From: Jimgerdemannia flammicorona
Lineage: Eukaryota > Mucoromycota > Endogonomycetes > Endogonales > Endogonaceae
Length of the DNA: 15,921 nt
Direction: 5' to 3'
Assembly (NCBI GenBank): GCA_003990745.1
Contig: RBNI01003413.1
Location: 1 to 15,921 of the forward strand
Within the stretch, counting starts at the first letter, position 1. Every line of letters starts with the position of its first letter. Shown piece by piece: positions 15,445-15,921 of this stretch. A program made the translations under genes and the position numbers. The notes beneath the pieces were generated by a model. That model was not told the origin of the DNA. It did not search any database and saw only the letters and a program-made list of their open reading frames with translations.

Positions 15445-15921
15445 ATGGCTACCACCAACGACGCAAAATTTCCCCCGCCAGGAACACCAACACTCCCAGC
15501 ACCCAGTCGAGGTGGCAAGCCCGCCGGGAACACTGTGCAGACCCGTATCGTATACATCAGCGACGAGAGCCAGCCACTCCTACGTGCCGAAGAGCACTGG
15601 CCGGCGTACCCCGTTGCCAAGCTCTTTTTTAAGTTGGGATGGTAAGCTTTTTCTACCTGTTAATGGTCGCCGACATCTTGGGAAGAGGTGGCGGTAGGGG
15701 TGAGCCGTGATCGTCTCACCCGCCTTGTCGAAATCCTATCACCACCCATCTTAATATGCCCCGGTTCTCTGGTTTTTCGGCCTGTTCCTCATGTACAGCG
15801 CCAACCCGAACGAGGCTTGGTGGTGGAAAATTAACTTCTTGATGGTCGCACTCGGTACCTTTCTCGTCCTGTTTGGCGTTTTAGTGATCCAAATCGATTT
15901 GCTTGATTGTAAAGGGGGGGG
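15445..15921 (+). pseudogene. Small proline-rich membrane protein, copy B (partial, splice site lost)
   Basis: Exon 1 (15445-15641) begins MATTNDAKFPPPGTPTLP; the PPxY of copy A is PPPG here and the proline-rich part is shorter. Then VQTRIVYISDESQPLLRAEE and a GTAAGC donor at 15642, as in copy A. The equivalent of the copy A acceptor (ATGCACAGGGTTTTCC) is reduced to ATGCCCC by a 10-base deletion, so the intron has no obvious 3' splice site. The exon 2 coding sequence continues with VLWFFGLFLMYSANPNEAWW and FLMVALGTFLVLFGVLVIQI, two good hydrophobic segments, and runs off the window without reaching a stop. It shows the probable original C-terminus that copy A has lost. Confidence 0.65.

Larger units (their letters stand above)
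14698..15921. repeat. Duplicated gene-pair segment, copy B
   Basis: Partner of 11575-12895, separated by about 1.8 kb that includes the SDR 5' exons of copy B. The left limit of homology is set by the transposon junction in copy A, so the original duplication unit was larger and probably included the whole SDR. The right limit is cut by the window end. Confidence 0.88.

Overview
The window looks like filamentous-fungal nuclear DNA, most likely from a basidiomycete. The taxon is inferred from short spliceosomal introns, a TATA-driven short-chain dehydrogenase gene with many exons, and a Ty3/gypsy element carrying a dUTPase. It splits sharply near base 11,660. To the left is an AT-rich, CpG-poor block of decayed LTR retrotransposons. 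To the right is CpG-rich, ordinary gene-type sequence.

Bases 235-9215 are one nearly full-length LTR retrotransposon on the minus strand (about 9.0 kb), sitting in an (AT)n tract. The LTRs (235-1906 and 7611-9215) are unusually long, about 1.6-1.7 kb. Between them lies a single Gag-Pol reading frame in the order Gag with CCHC zinc knuckle, aspartic protease, dUTPase, reverse transcriptase, RNase H, integrase. It ends just before a polypurine tract. The element is dead: it has more than 20 in-frame stops, two frame shifts and a YIDD-to-YIND change in RT. The dUTPase domain, however, keeps all five family motifs uninterrupted. Each LTR also carries, in U3 and in the sense of the element, a second reading frame of exactly 813 bp (270 codons). 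Its stops differ between the two LTRs, so the ancestor was open. A 35-bp minisatellite lies between this frame and the LTR TATA box.

Bases about 9725-11572 are a second, more diverged relative: a 3' LTR with the same promoter-then-ORF layout (no minisatellite) followed by a stub of pol tail. It abuts host sequence inside an intron of a dehydrogenase gene. The protein of the LTR frame is recognisably conserved between the two elements.

Bases 11,575-15,921 hold a tandemly duplicated gene pair. The first gene is a 17-beta-HSD1-like short-chain dehydrogenase/reductase (SDR); the second is a small proline-rich protein with two predicted membrane segments. Copy A (11,575-12,886) has lost the 5' half of the SDR at the transposon junction. 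Copy B (13,901-15,921, running off the end) keeps the SDR 5' exons and a TATA box but has frame shifts, a stop and a lost splice acceptor. The copies have decayed in different places, so neither is a fully intact pair. The GC-to-AT hypermutation seen in the transposons extends about 90 bp into SDR copy A and then stops.
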